Of a stretch of 64,000 nucleotides of DNA, positions 8,485 to 18,482 are shown piece after piece. Position 1 is the first letter of the stretch. Each line of letters starts with the position of its first letter. This DNA comes from JAIRVZ01 sp031553415 (GTDB taxonomy: Bacteria; Bacteroidota; Bacteroidia; Bacteroidales; Azobacteroidaceae). A model generated the notes under the pieces. The model did no database searches. It was not told the origin of the DNA and saw only the letters and a program-made list of their open reading frames with translations. The stretch is from assembly GCA_031553415.1 (NCBI GenBank), contig JAVBLO010000016.1, positions 1 through 64,000 on the forward strand, in the 5' to 3' direction. A program made the translations under genes and the position numbers.

Positions 8485-8528
8485 AAAAAGAAAGGCCGGA
8501 TTGCTGATGTAATCCGGCCTTTCTTTTT
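8485..8528. terminator. bidirectional terminator between XRE gene and serS
   Basis: The long perfect stem AAAAAGAAAGGCCGGATT / AATCCGGCCTTTCTTTTT around an eight-base loop carries A tracts on one side and T tracts on the other, so it can stop both convergent transcripts. Confidence 0.9.
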
Positions 8529-8551
8529 CCAATGCTTTTATTATTTATCTA

Positions 8552-9823
8552 TCAATCTATCAAATTATATCCGGTATAAGGTACTAATGCTTCAGGAATA
8601 CGGATTCCTTCAGGAGTCTGATTGTTTTCCAACAATGCAGCCACAATTCTTGGCAAGGCCAAAGCGCTACCATTCAAAGTATGACAAAGTTGTATTTTCT
8701 TGTTTTCATCCCGGTAACGGCACTTTAACCGGTTTGCCTGATAACTTTCAAAATTAGAAACAGAACTCACCTCTAACCAGCGTTTCTGTGCAGCAGAAAA
8801 GACTTCAAAATCAAAAGTCAAGGCCGATGTAAAACTCATATCTCCTCCGCAAAGACGCAATATCCTCCAAGGTAATCCTAGTTTTTCCACCAAAGTCTGA
8901 ACATAAGCAACCATTTCTTTCAACGATTCATAAGAATGTTCAGGTTTATCAATCCTTACAATTTCAACTTTATCGAATTGGTGCAAACGATTCAAACCTC
9001 TTACATCTTTTCCATAAGAGCCGGCTTCGCGACGGAAACAAGCTGAATAAGCCGTATTTTTTACAGGCAGTTCTTTTTCTTCCAGGATAACATCCCGGTA
9101 AATATTGGTCACAGGAACTTCTGCTGTAGGAATCAGGTATAAATCATCTAAACCGCAATGATACATCTGCCCTTCTTTGTCGGGCAACTGGCCTGTTCCA
9201 TACCCGGAATCAGCATTCACTACATAAGGCGGTTGCACTTCCAGATAACCGGCATCACGGGCATTATCTAAAAAGAAATTGATTAAAGCGCGTTGCAAAC
9301 GGGCGCCTTTCCCTTTATAGACTGGAAACCCTGCTCCTGAAATTTTTACACCTAACTCAAAATCTATTAAATCATATTTTTTAGCTAAATCCCAATGAGG
9401 AAGAGCATCTGGAGAAAGTTCGGGCATAACCCCACCCTCACGCTCAATTACATTATCTTCTGCTGCACGGCCTTCCGGGACTTCATCTGAAGGGAGATTG
9501 GGTATCTGGCAAAGCAACTCTGTCAAAACCTTCTCTGCATCTTTCATATCCGCTTCCAGTTGTTTATTACCATCTTTCATGGATGCCACCTGGTTACGGA
9601 TTACTTCTGCCTCTTCCTTTTTACCCTCTTTCATCAATTGTCCTATGGACTTGGACAACTGGTTTAATTCGGCTAAATTAGCATCTAACTGTGTTTGCGA
9701 ATTTTTTCTTCTTTTATCGGTTTCGACAACCTGATTGATTATATCCTTAGCATTATAATGCTTTTTAGCCAACCGGAGAACGACTTCGTCCGTATTTTCT
9801 GTGATTACTTTGAGAGTAAGCAT
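8552..9823 (-). CDS. serS: seryl-tRNA synthetase
   Basis: The enzyme charges tRNA-Ser with serine. The 423-residue product has the N-terminal antiparallel coiled-coil arm that grips the long variable arm of tRNA-Ser (about 30-105, rich in Lys/Glu/Gln) followed by the class II catalytic core: motif 2 ACFRREAGSYGKDVRGLNRLH and motif 3 NGSALALPRIVAALLENNQ with the conserved Arg. Length is normal for the family. Its start overlaps the end of the upstream capD-like gene by 19 bp, so the two are cotranscribed. Confidence 0.98.
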   Translation of the reverse strand: MLTLKVITENTDEVVLRLAKKHYNAKDIINQVVETDKRRKNSQTQLDANLAELNQLSKSIGQLMKEGKKEEAEVIRNQVASMKDGNKQLEADMKDAEKVLTELLCQIPNLPSDEVPEGRAAEDNVIEREGGVMPELSPDALPHWDLAKKYDLIDFELGVKISGAGFPVYKGKGARLQRALINFFLDNARDAGYLEVQPPYVVNADSGYGTGQLPDKEGQMYHCGLDDLYLIPTAEVPVTNIYRDVILEEKELPVKNTAYSACFRREAGSYGKDVRGLNRLHQFDKVEIVRIDKPEHSYESLKEMVAYVQTLVEKLGLPWRILRLCGGDMSFTSALTFDFEVFSAAQKRWLEVSSVSNFESYQANRLKCRYRDENKKIQLCHTLNGSALALPRIVAALLENNQTPEGIRIPEALVPYTGYNLID

Positions 9824-11802
9824 GGTTCTAATTTTTCTTTTTCTTTATCAAACACTTCATATGTAGAATTAGCACTTATAAATTCGGGCACTAATTCTTT
9901 CATTATTTTCACTACAATTTCATTTTCATAACTCAAAACAGCCGTAAGTAATCTTTCTATATGCGCTTTGACTTCAAAATAATCATATTCCCGGGCAGAA
10001 CCAATCATAATTTTCTTGTTATATGTCGGTTGAGTCGATTCTTCATTTGCTAATAATTCTTCATACAGTTTTTCGCCTGGCCGCAAACCGGTAAAATTGA
10101 TGTCGATATCTTTATAAGGGGTAAATCCTGCCAGCTTGATCATTTTCTCCGCCAAATCTACAATTTTCACAGGAGCACCCATATCGAATACAAAAATTTC
10201 ACCTCCGGCGCCCATGTTTCCGGCTTCCAGAACCAAACGGCAGGCTTCAGGAATAGTCATGAAATAACGGATAATATCCGGATGTGTAACAGTTACCGGG
10301 CCTCCTTTTTCAATCTGGCTCTTAAAACGCGGAATTACAGACCCATTTGAACCCAATACATTTCCAAAACGGGTAGTAATGATTTTTGTATTTTTATTAT
10401 TTTTTTCCCTGTTATCTTTCAGGTATTTGAACAATGATTGTACATATATTTCAGCAATTCGTTTCGAGGCGCCCATCACATTGGTAGGATTTACAGCTTT
10501 GTCGGTAGAAATCATTATGAACACTTCAGCATCATACCTTACAGACAAATCTGCCACATTTTTAGAGCCTATCACATTGGTATAAATGGCCTCCGCCGGA
10601 TGATTTTCCATCAACGGAACATGTTTGTAAGCTGCAGCGTGGTATATATGATGAGGATGGTAAGTTTCAAAAATCTGTTCCATCCTGCTGTAATTACGCA
10701 CATCACATATAACAGGAAAGAAATTAAGATTCGGATATTTTTCGGTAACTTCAAGTTGTAAATAATGCAACGGACTTTCAGCTACATCACACAATAACAA
10801 TAAACTTGGATTGAAGCGGGCAATCTGGCGAACAATTTCACTACCGATAGAACCTGCGGCGCCGGTCACCATTACGCATTTCTGTTCCAAACTTTTAGCT
10901 ATTTCTTCTACCGAAATTTTGATAGGAACACGTCCTAACAAATCTTCGATCTGGATATTTTTAATTTTATCTACCCGGGGCTGACCATTTTCCCATTCGG
11001 AAACGGGAGGTGGAGATACCATCTGGATTTTATTCTCCATGCAATAATCAGCGATTGCCTGTTTTTCACGCCTGCCTAATTCCAAAGGATTAATTAACAA
11101 AGCCTTAGCCCCCTTCTTCTTTATTTTCAGAGAATCCGCTTTATCCATGGAATAAACCGGTTCATTTAAAATAGATTTATCAACAGCCTTGGGATCTGGT
11201 GAAACAAATCCGACAATTTTATATGGAGTAGTTGTGCTGTTTTTAATCATCCTTGCCATTGCAACAGCTGATTGTGTCACATCAAATATCAACAACGGGG
11301 TATATGTTTTCCCCTGGAAAAAAACATCGCTTCCTATATGGTCATACATCAATTTCACCAACATCCTGAAGACAAACATCAACGAGAATGTTAATATGAA
11401 ATTAATAAAGAAACCGCTGAATAAAAGAATGTAACTTCCCCAAACTGCCTTTGAAAGGAGACTAAGGCCAACCATTACTATGTTTGTACAAAGCAATGCT
11501 AAAAGAATCCGCAAACCATCCATGAAACTGGAATAACGGATTATCCCGACATTAGTCCGGAAAATCAAAAAGAAAAATACAGTAACAAGAGTATTGGTAA
11601 ATAGCTTTACCAGGAAAGGGCCTGTAATAACAATTGCATGTATGAATTGATAAGAAAGTAAGTATGATATTGTAAAGGCGAACATGGCGATACAAATATC
11701 CATTAATAATACTGTCCACCTTGGCAAGTAAGGCAATTCCCTGAAAGAAGAAAATGTACTAGATATTAATTGCCGTAGCTTTTGCTTAAAAGATAGTTCC
11801 AT
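9805..11802 (-). CDS. CapD/FlaA1-type nucleotide-sugar dehydratase, membrane-bound
   Basis: The 665-residue protein has four N-terminal transmembrane helices (about 27-150), a CoA-binding-like domain, and a C-terminal extended SDR domain with the Rossmann motif TGAAGSIGSE and the segment STDKAVNPTNVMGASK. In this long WbpM/CapD group the usual catalytic Tyr of YxxxK is replaced (here Met in MGASK), which is seen. The family dehydrates UDP-GlcNAc-type sugars at C4/C6 for capsule, O-antigen or glycoprotein synthesis, at the inner face of the inner membrane. No other polysaccharide genes adjoin it; it overlaps serS downstream. A minus-strand TATCTTTG box at 11857-11864 lies 55 bp upstream. Confidence 0.92.
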   Translation of the reverse strand: MELSFKQKLRQLISSTFSSFRELPYLPRWTVLLMDICIAMFAFTISYLLSYQFIHAIVITGPFLVKLFTNTLVTVFFFLIFRTNVGIIRYSSFMDGLRILLALLCTNIVMVGLSLLSKAVWGSYILLFSGFFINFILTFSLMFVFRMLVKLMYDHIGSDVFFQGKTYTPLLIFDVTQSAVAMARMIKNSTTTPYKIVGFVSPDPKAVDKSILNEPVYSMDKADSLKIKKKGAKALLINPLELGRREKQAIADYCMENKIQMVSPPPVSEWENGQPRVDKIKNIQIEDLLGRVPIKISVEEIAKSLEQKCVMVTGAAGSIGSEIVRQIARFNPSLLLLCDVAESPLHYLQLEVTEKYPNLNFFPVICDVRNYSRMEQIFETYHPHHIYHAAAYKHVPLMENHPAEAIYTNVIGSKNVADLSVRYDAEVFIMISTDKAVNPTNVMGASKRIAEIYVQSLFKYLKDNREKNNKNTKIITTRFGNVLGSNGSVIPRFKSQIEKGGPVTVTHPDIIRYFMTIPEACRLVLEAGNMGAGGEIFVFDMGAPVKIVDLAEKMIKLAGFTPYKDIDINFTGLRPGEKLYEELLANEESTQPTYNKKIMIGSAREYDYFEVKAHIERLLTAVLSYENEIVVKIMKELVPEFISANSTYEVFDKEKEKLEPCLLSK

Positions 11803-11856
11803 ACTATACTAATATTTTCCCAACAAGAAAACACGTTGCTAACCTTTAATAAAACA

Positions 11857-11864
11857 CAAAGATA
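11857..11864 (-). promoter_or_regulatory. -7 promoter box for the capD-serS unit
   Basis: TATCTTTG on the minus strand, 55 bp before the dehydratase ATG. No convincing -33 box is visible, so the call rests on the -7 element only. Confidence 0.45.
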
Positions 11865-11949
11865 GACAAATTTTACAAATTCTACGCTAAATGTAACAAA
11901 AAGTAATGCATTGGGTCCATGTTGTTATGATTTCAAAGATAAAATTAAA

Positions 11950-13263
11950 CTATGTGTACGATAACAAAGCGTCGGAAACAACAAAAGTACTTCCTCCGAT
12001 AAAAATTAAATCCTTTGCCCCAGCATTTTCTTTTGCAGCATTGACGGCCTGCTTAACTGTAGCATAAGAATTACCTTTCAATCCAAAATACTTTGCTTTT
12101 TCTTCTAACATTTTTTCATTCATCGCCCGCGGAATGGAAGCTTTTGTAAAATAATAGATAGCATCCTTAGGCAATATACTTAAAACAGAATCAACATCTT
12201 TGTCATTTACCATACCTATAACAATGTGAAGTTGATTTTGTTTTTCTTTTTTGAGTTGTTTAACTACAAATTGTATGCCACCAACATTATGTCCGGTATC
12301 CAGGATAACCTGAGGGGATGTTTCGATGCGCTGCCAACGGCCTTGCAATCCTGTGATTTCAACTACATTAACAAATCCCTCACAGACTGCATTTATAGGA
12401 ATTTTATATATTTTTTTATTTAAAATTTTAATTGCACAAAGCACTGTTGCTGCATTTTTTTCTTGCGCCAATCCACCTAATTCCCCAATAAGTTGTGGAT
12501 AATCCTCAGTTTCAAATTTCCATTTTCCTGAATCCAACAACTCTGCATGCAAAATAGGATTTTCTTCTTCTACAAAAATAACAGGTGCTTGCTCCGATTG
12601 AGCTTTTTCCACAAATACGCTTTTGGTCTCCGGAACAGTTTCTCCTATGACCACAGGAACATTTGGCTTAATTATACCGGCTTTTTCTTTGGCGATAGCA
12701 GATAAAGTATTGCCTAACAATGCCGTATGGTCAAAACTAATATTAGTGATTATGCTTAAATCAGGAGTGATTATATTTGTGCAATCCAAACGGCCTCCCA
12801 ACCCAACCTCAATCACGGCAACATCGACTTCTTCCCGGGCAAAATAATCAAAAGCCATAGCTGTAGTAACTTCGAAAAAAGAAGGATGTATCTGATTAAA
12901 AAATTCTATGTGCTCATTCACAAACGAAACGACATAATCTTCAGATACCATCTGACCGTTTACCCGGATTCTCTCCCTGAAATCTATCAAGTGTGGTGAG
13001 GTATACAAACCTGTTTTGTAGCCGGATTTTTGTAGAATAGCTGCCAAAAGATGAGAAGTAGAGCCTTTTCCATTAGTGCCGGCAATATGAATCGTATGAT
13101 ATTTTTTATGGGGATGATTTAATCTCGCATCAATGGCATAAGAATTATCAAGCCCTTCTTTATATGCAGAAGTTCCCACTTTCTGAAAAACAGGCAGATT
13201 ATTATATAAATAATCCAATATTTGCCCATAATTCAGAATATTATCATTCCTTATTTCCATCAA
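11950..13263 (-). CDS. folC: bifunctional folylpolyglutamate / dihydrofolate synthase
   Basis: FolC adds glutamate to dihydropteroate and folates, the last step of folate synthesis and retention. The 437-residue product has the Mur-ligase P-loop IAGTNGKGSTSHL (about 67-79), the following metal/folate segments (GLGGRLDCTN, ITNISFDHTALLG with KEKAGIIKP) and the C-terminal domain with LDTGHNVGG. All match the family in order and length. Two adjacent ATG codons (13263, 13260) could start it. It is divergent from uvrB with its own TATCTTTG box at 13300-13307. Confidence 0.97.
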   Translation of the reverse strand: MMEIRNDNILNYGQILDYLYNNLPVFQKVGTSAYKEGLDNSYAIDARLNHPHKKYHTIHIAGTNGKGSTSHLLAAILQKSGYKTGLYTSPHLIDFRERIRVNGQMVSEDYVVSFVNEHIEFFNQIHPSFFEVTTAMAFDYFAREEVDVAVIEVGLGGRLDCTNIITPDLSIITNISFDHTALLGNTLSAIAKEKAGIIKPNVPVVIGETVPETKSVFVEKAQSEQAPVIFVEEENPILHAELLDSGKWKFETEDYPQLIGELGGLAQEKNAATVLCAIKILNKKIYKIPINAVCEGFVNVVEITGLQGRWQRIETSPQVILDTGHNVGGIQFVVKQLKKEKQNQLHIVIGMVNDKDVDSVLSILPKDAIYYFTKASIPRAMNEKMLEEKAKYFGLKGNSYATVKQAVNAAKENAGAKDLIFIGGSTFVVSDALLSYT

Positions 13264-13299
13264 AAGTTACAAATCGTGTGTGGATCCTAACCGACCCGG

Positions 13300-13330
13300 C
13301 AAAGATACACATAAAATTATATTATCTTTG
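13300..13330. promoter_or_regulatory. divergent promoters of folC and uvrB
   Basis: TATCTTTG occurs once on each strand: minus strand 13300-13307 (37 bp before folC) and plus strand 13323-13330 (23 bp before uvrB). Both are perfect matches to the Bacteroidota -7 consensus. Confidence 0.7.
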
Positions 13331-13353
13331 CATAACAATTCCAATTTTCATTT

Positions 13354-15357
13354 ATGGACTTTAAACTTACTTCCAATTATCAACCTACAGGTGATCAACC
13401 TGAAGCAATTTCAGCTTTGGTTTCGGGAATAGAACACCATATACAATACCAAACCTTACTTGGGGTGACCGGTTCAGGAAAAACTTTTACAATGGCCAAT
13501 GTGATTCAACAAATTAACCGTCCTACATTGGTTTTAAGTCATAATAAAACATTGGCAGCTCAATTGTATGATGAATTTAAAAACTTTTTTCCCGATAATG
13601 CCGTCGAATATTTTGTTTCTTATTACGATTATTACCAACCGGAAGCATATCTTCCTTCTACCAATACCTATATCGAAAAAGATTTATCCATCAATGAAGA
13701 AATCGAAAAGCTGAGGCTCTCCGCAAGTTCCGCACTATTATCTGGTAGAAAAGATGTTATTATTGTTTCTTCTGTTTCGTGTTTATATGGAATTGGCAAC
13801 CCGGAAGATTTCTATGAAAGTAAGATTTCCATTTTCAGGGGCCAGAAAATCGGACGTGACACTTTTCTGAGAAAATTAGTGGATGGTTTATACTCCCGTG
13901 ATGAAAGGGAATTCAACCGTGGAAATTTCAGGGTTAAAGGCGATACGGTAGATGTTTTTTTAGCATACGCTGATTTTGCTTTGCGCATTTCTTTCTGGGG
14001 GGATGAAATTGAAAATATGTATACTTTTGACCCAATAACAGGAGGTCGTTTGAATACTTTTGAAGATTACAATATTTACCCGGCCAATCTTTTCGTAACA
14101 ACACGGGAAAGAATCAACCGGGCAGTTGATGAAATCAGGCTTGATTTAGGCAAACAGATTAATTTTTTCAAATCACAGGGAAAGATGCAGGAAGCCAAAC
14201 GGATTGAAGACAGGGTTACTTTCGATTTGGAAATGATTATGGAATTAGGTTACTGCTCGGGTATTGAAAATTATTCAAGATATTTTGATGGAAGAGCCGC
14301 CGGAACACGTCCTTATTGTTTGATGGATTATTTCCCTGAAGATTATTTATTGATTATAGATGAAAGCCATGTCACAATCCCGCAAATCAGGGGAATGTAC
14401 GGAGGTGATAAATCCAGGAAAAACAACCTGGTGGAATATGGATTCCGCTTGCCTGCTGCTGTTGACAACAGGCCTTTGAATTTTGAAGAATTTGAAGAAC
14501 TTTCCGGACAAACTGTTTTTGTAAGTGCAACTCCGGCAGATTATGAACTTTTTAAGGGCGAAGGTGTTGTAGTAGAACAACTGATTCGTCCCACAGGTTT
14601 ATTAGATCCGGTTATTGAAATACGACCAAGCCTTAATCAAATTGATGATTTGATGGAAGAAATAAGTTTGCGCATCAAAGTCAAAGAACGGGTGCTGGTA
14701 ACTACATTGACCAAGCGAATGGCGGAAGAATTAAACGATTATCTTTCAAGAATGGGGGTTAATTGCAGCTATATCCATTCGGATGTGGAAACTTTGGCAC
14801 GAATCGAAATTATGGACAATCTCCGTCAAGGCATATTTGATGTTTTGATAGGAGTCAATTTGTTAAGAGAAGGCCTTGATTTACCGGAAGTTTCTTTAGT
14901 TGCTATTTTAGATGCCGACAAAGAAGGCTTTTTGCGTTCGCATCGTTCGCTTACACAAACGGCAGGACGTGCAGCGCGCCATATCAACGGAAAGGTTATT
15001 TTCTATGCAGACAAGGTAACGGAAAGCATGCAAAAAACCATCAATGAAACAACCCGGCACAGGGAAAAACAAATTGCTTACAATGAAGAGCATGGCATAA
15101 CCCCGAAACAAATTAAAAAGAGCCATACATCTTCTTTCAACAAAGGACATGGGCAAACAGCCAGGGCATATATTGAACCTGAAACAATAAATATCGCTGC
15201 CGACCCAGTTATCAAATATATGAGCAAACCGGAGTTGCAAAAAATGATAGAAAAAACGCATAAAGCAATGCAAGTTGCCGCCAAAAATCTCGATTTCCTC
15301 GAGGCGGCACAATATAGGGATGAATTAATGAAACTAGAAGAAATGATAAAAAAATGA
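13354..15357 (+). CDS. uvrB: excinuclease ABC subunit B
   Basis: UvrB is the damage-verifying helicase-like subunit of nucleotide excision repair, loaded by UvrA and cut with UvrC. The 667-residue protein has Walker A GVTGSGKT (37-44), the beta-hairpin region VSYYDYYQPEAYLP that clamps DNA, DESH at the Walker B site, the helicase motif VNLLREGLDLPEV, and a C-terminal UVR motif (about 630-660) for UvrC. Full length. The stop overlaps the first bases of an AT-rich hairpin repeat. Confidence 0.98.
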   Translation: MDFKLTSNYQPTGDQPEAISALVSGIEHHIQYQTLLGVTGSGKTFTMANVIQQINRPTLVLSHNKTLAAQLYDEFKNFFPDNAVEYFVSYYDYYQPEAYLPSTNTYIEKDLSINEEIEKLRLSASSALLSGRKDVIIVSSVSCLYGIGNPEDFYESKISIFRGQKIGRDTFLRKLVDGLYSRDEREFNRGNFRVKGDTVDVFLAYADFALRISFWGDEIENMYTFDPITGGRLNTFEDYNIYPANLFVTTRERINRAVDEIRLDLGKQINFFKSQGKMQEAKRIEDRVTFDLEMIMELGYCSGIENYSRYFDGRAAGTRPYCLMDYFPEDYLLIIDESHVTIPQIRGMYGGDKSRKNNLVEYGFRLPAAVDNRPLNFEEFEELSGQTVFVSATPADYELFKGEGVVVEQLIRPTGLLDPVIEIRPSLNQIDDLMEEISLRIKVKERVLVTTLTKRMAEELNDYLSRMGVNCSYIHSDVETLARIEIMDNLRQGIFDVLIGVNLLREGLDLPEVSLVAILDADKEGFLRSHRSLTQTAGRAARHINGKVIFYADKVTESMQKTINETTRHREKQIAYNEEHGITPKQIKKSHTSSFNKGHGQTARAYIEPETINIAADPVIKYMSKPELQKMIEKTHKAMQVAAKNLDFLEAAQYRDELMKLEEMIKK

Positions 15358-15438
15358 AGAATTAAAAATGAAAAATGAAGAATTGTTTGCATTGCGCAAG
15401 CCAATTTTTAATTTTTAATTTTTAATTTTTAATTCTTG
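15357..15438. repeat. AT-rich hairpin repeat with GCGCAAGCCAATT core, copy 1
   Basis: AAGAATTAAAAATGAAAAATGAAGAATT-type left arm and a right arm of repeated AATTTTT units ending AATTCTT are complementary, around a short centre that contains GCGCAAGCCAATT (15394-15406). The same 13-bp core with a different AT arm unit is found at 28902-28983. It fills the gap between uvrB and fhs. Confidence 0.7.
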
Positions 15439-15441
15439 GAC

Positions 15442-17112
15442 ATGAAGACAGATATAGAAATTGCACGGAGTGTCAAACTCGACAAAATCAAAAAAGTGGC
15501 AACCGGTATTGGTATTCCGGAAGATGAAGTTTTAAATTATGGGAAATATATCGCTAAAATTCCTGTTAATTTAATTGACGAAAAAAAGGTAAAAAAAAGT
15601 AACCTTATTCTGGTTACAGCCATTACTCCGACAAAAGCAGGAATCGGGAAAACCACGGTTTCTATCGGATTGGCTTTAGGACTGAACAAAATAGGTAAAA
15701 AAGCAATTGTTGCTTTGCGGGAACCATCACTCGGACCTTGTTTCGGAATGAAAGGTGGCGCTGCCGGTGGAGGTTTTTCACAAGTTCTCCCAATGGAAAA
15801 TATCAACCTGCATTTTACTGGTGACTTCCATGCGGTTACATCCGCCCATAATATGATTACTGCTTTACTGGATAATTATTTATACCAGAACAGAGGCGTA
15901 TGTGGTAAACAACTCAAAGAAGTCTTGTGGAAAAGAGTATTAGATGTAAATGACCGTTCCCTGCGGCGCATTGTTACAGGTTTGGGAGGAACAATCAACG
16001 GTATTCCTACTGAAACAGGATTTGATATAACCCCGGCATCCGAAATTATGGCAATTCTTTGTTTGGCAACCAGTATTGAGGATTTAAAACAACGTATCGG
16101 AGATATTTTGTTGGGATTCACTTATGACAACCAGCCTTTCAAAGTAAAAGATTTGGAGATAGAGGGTGCTATTACTGTGTTGCTGAAAGATTCCATCAAT
16201 CCGAATTTGGTTCAAACCACTGAAAATACAGCAGCATTTATACATGGTGGGCCTTTTGGAAACATCGCTCATGGTTGCAACTCCATATTAGCAACCAAAA
16301 TGGCCTTGACTTATGGCGATTATGTTATCACAGAAGCCGGATTTGGCGCAGATTTAGGAGCTGAAAAATTCTTTAACATTAAATGCCGCAAATCAGGTTT
16401 ACAACCCAAATTAACTGTAATTGTGGCATCAGCACAAGGTCTGAAAATGCATGGAGGCGTTCCAGTGGAAGATATAAAAAGGCCTAACATCGAAGGACTT
16501 CAAAAAGGATTGGCCAACCTGGAAAAACATGTTGAAAATATGCATCAATTTGGGCAAAGTGTTGTTGTTGCTTTCAACAAGTTTTCCGAAGATACAGAAG
16601 GAGAGATGGCTTTATTGAAGCAATTCTGTGATGCAAAAGGCGTAGGATTCGCTATTAATGAGGCATTTTCGAAAGGTGGAGAAGGTGCTGTTAATTTAGC
16701 CAATGTAGTTATTGACACCATTGAGAAAAATCCTTCTAAGCCATTGCAGTTTACATATAATGATGAAGACTCCATAAAAACCAAAATAGAAAAAGTTGCC
16801 AAAAATATTTATGGTGCAGAATTTGTAACTTTCAGCGAACAGGCAAACAAAATGTTGAAATTAATAGATACCATGAATATCAATAATTTTCCCATTTGCA
16901 TCGCTAAAACTCAGTATTCTTTCTCTGATAACGAAAAAGCCTACGGAGTTGCCAAAGATTTTGAATTCAAGATAAATGATATTGTAATTAATAATGGAGC
17001 TAAATTCATTGTAGCTATTGCTGGTCAGATTATGAGGATGCCGGGATTGCCCAAAGAGCCGCAAGCCAAATATATTGATATTGTCAATGGTTATATTGAA
17101 GGACTCAGTTAA
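15442..17112 (+). CDS. fhs: formate--tetrahydrofolate ligase
   Basis: The enzyme makes 10-formyl-tetrahydrofolate from formate, THF and ATP, feeding purine synthesis and one-carbon metabolism. The 556-residue product carries the family P-loop TPTKAGIGKTT (62-72), the REPSLGPCFGMKGGAAGGG block after it, and the expected length. I start it at the ATG at 15442 (MKTDIEIARS); the frame is open six bases further to a TTG that is less likely. It is followed after 11 bp by metA, forming a one-carbon/methionine pair. Confidence 0.98.
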   Translation: MKTDIEIARSVKLDKIKKVATGIGIPEDEVLNYGKYIAKIPVNLIDEKKVKKSNLILVTAITPTKAGIGKTTVSIGLALGLNKIGKKAIVALREPSLGPCFGMKGGAAGGGFSQVLPMENINLHFTGDFHAVTSAHNMITALLDNYLYQNRGVCGKQLKEVLWKRVLDVNDRSLRRIVTGLGGTINGIPTETGFDITPASEIMAILCLATSIEDLKQRIGDILLGFTYDNQPFKVKDLEIEGAITVLLKDSINPNLVQTTENTAAFIHGGPFGNIAHGCNSILATKMALTYGDYVITEAGFGADLGAEKFFNIKCRKSGLQPKLTVIVASAQGLKMHGGVPVEDIKRPNIEGLQKGLANLEKHVENMHQFGQSVVVAFNKFSEDTEGEMALLKQFCDAKGVGFAINEAFSKGGEGAVNLANVVIDTIEKNPSKPLQFTYNDEDSIKTKIEKVAKNIYGAEFVTFSEQANKMLKLIDTMNINNFPICIAKTQYSFSDNEKAYGVAKDFEFKINDIVINNGAKFIVAIAGQIMRMPGLPKEPQAKYIDIVNGYIEGLS

Positions 17113-17123
17113 TTACCAAACTT

Positions 17124-18065
17124 ATGCCACTTAATTTACCCGAAAAACTGCCTGCAATTGAGATTCTGAAACACGAAAATATTTTCGTGATGGATTCTTT
17201 GCGTGCCTCTTCGCAAGACATACGGCCGTTGAAAGTTGTAATACTCAACTTAATGCCGATAAAGATAACCACGGAAACTGATTTAATCCGGTTGTTGTCT
17301 AACAGTCCATTGCAAATTGAAATCGATTTTTTGAAAATCAAAAGTCATACGTCTAAAAACACTCCTATTGAGCATTTGACGGCATTCTACAAAGATTTTG
17401 ACACCATCAGGAAACAAAATTATGACGGAATGATTGTAACAGGTGCTCCGGTTGAACAAATGGAATTTGAAGATGTTAATTATTGGGATGAAATCACGGA
17501 GATCTTTGACTGGGCAAGAAAACATGTGACTTCAACACTTTACATTTGTTGGGCTGCCCAGGCTGGTCTTTATCATTTTTACGGAGTACCGAAATATCCA
17601 TTGAAAGAAAAAATGTTTGGTATTTTTAAACACCGGTTGTTGGATAATTCCCTGTCATTGTTCCGTGGATTTGATGATGAATTTTTTGTTCCACACAGCC
17701 GCCACACAGAAGTAAGAAAAGAGGATATAACTAAAGTTCCGGAATTGAAATTATTATCAGAATCCGATGAAGCAGGAGTTTATATTGCTGTTTCAAGGGG
17801 CGGACGCGAATTTTATATTACCGGACATTCCGAATATGCTCCCAACACATTGGATACTGAATACAAAAGGGATTTGGTAAAAGGCTTACCAATTGATGTA
17901 CCCAAGAATTATTATAAAAACGATAACCCTGATGCACCGGTTATTGACCGTTGGCGCGCTCATGCGAATTTATTGTTTTCGAATTGGCTGAATTATTTTG
18001 TTTATCAGGAAACTCCATTCGATGCAAAAGAAATCGAAAAAATAGAAGATTTGAAATTACAATAA
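17124..18065 (+). CDS. metA: homoserine O-acyltransferase MetA, acetyl-CoA type
   Basis: MetA activates homoserine for methionine synthesis. The 313-residue product has the catalytic Cys142 (ICWAAQAG), His235 and Glu237 (TGHSEY), all at E. coli numbering. The acyl-CoA selectivity position 111 is Glu (TGAPVEQMEF), where succinyl-specific E. coli has Gly. Glu111 is known to favour acetyl-CoA, so this enzyme is more likely homoserine O-acetyltransferase despite the usual succinyl annotation. No SAM riboswitch-like structure is seen upstream; it is probably cotranscribed with fhs. Confidence 0.96.
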   Translation: MPLNLPEKLPAIEILKHENIFVMDSLRASSQDIRPLKVVILNLMPIKITTETDLIRLLSNSPLQIEIDFLKIKSHTSKNTPIEHLTAFYKDFDTIRKQNYDGMIVTGAPVEQMEFEDVNYWDEITEIFDWARKHVTSTLYICWAAQAGLYHFYGVPKYPLKEKMFGIFKHRLLDNSLSLFRGFDDEFFVPHSRHTEVRKEDITKVPELKLLSESDEAGVYIAVSRGGREFYITGHSEYAPNTLDTEYKRDLVKGLPIDVPKNYYKNDNPDAPVIDRWRAHANLLFSNWLNYFVYQETPFDAKEIEKIEDLKLQ

Positions 18066-18074
18066 TAATGCACA

Positions 18075-18473
18075 ATGGAAGATTTCACCCTCATAACTCC
18101 ATCATTACTTTTTCCTGCAATATCTTTGATTTTGCTGGCATATACCAATAGATTTTTATCTTATGCACAATTGGTGCGGAGTTTGCAGGACAAGTATATA
18201 CACAATCCTGATTCAATAACAGAAGCCCAAATTAAAAACTTAAGAAAACGTTTGTACATGACCCGCAACATGCAATTATTCGGAATTGCCAGTTTGTTTT
18301 TTTGTGCAATCAGCATGTTCCTGATTTTTATTGGTTCTTTGTTATGGGGCGCTTATATTTTCGGGGTTGCACTTTTGTTATTCATTATTTCCATGGGTAT
18401 TTGTTTGCGTGAAATCATTATTTCAGTAAAAGCACTGGATATTTACCTGGATGATATGTCGGAAAAGGAATAA
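18075..18473 (+). CDS. DUF2721 membrane protein
   Basis: The 132-residue protein starts with a transmembrane helix (LLFPAISLILLAYTNRFL), then a basic cytoplasmic loop with IKNLRKRLYMTRNMQLFGIAS, and two closely spaced helices (SLFFCAISMFLIFIGSLLW, FGVALLLFIISMGICLREI). This is the DUF2721 pattern of unknown function. It follows metA by nine bases and is likely the last gene of the fhs-metA unit. Confidence 0.85.
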   Translation: MEDFTLITPSLLFPAISLILLAYTNRFLSYAQLVRSLQDKYIHNPDSITEAQIKNLRKRLYMTRNMQLFGIASLFFCAISMFLIFIGSLLWGAYIFGVALLLFIISMGICLREIIISVKALDIYLDDMSEKE

Positions 18474-18482
18474 TAATATATC

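Noticed and set aside
15357..15438. CRISPR-like array from the repeated AATTTTT units
   Set aside because: Units are contiguous low-complexity arms of a hairpin without spacers; no cas genes are present.
17000..17124. SAM riboswitch ahead of metA
   Set aside because: metA starts 11 bp after fhs and no suitable structured leader exists.
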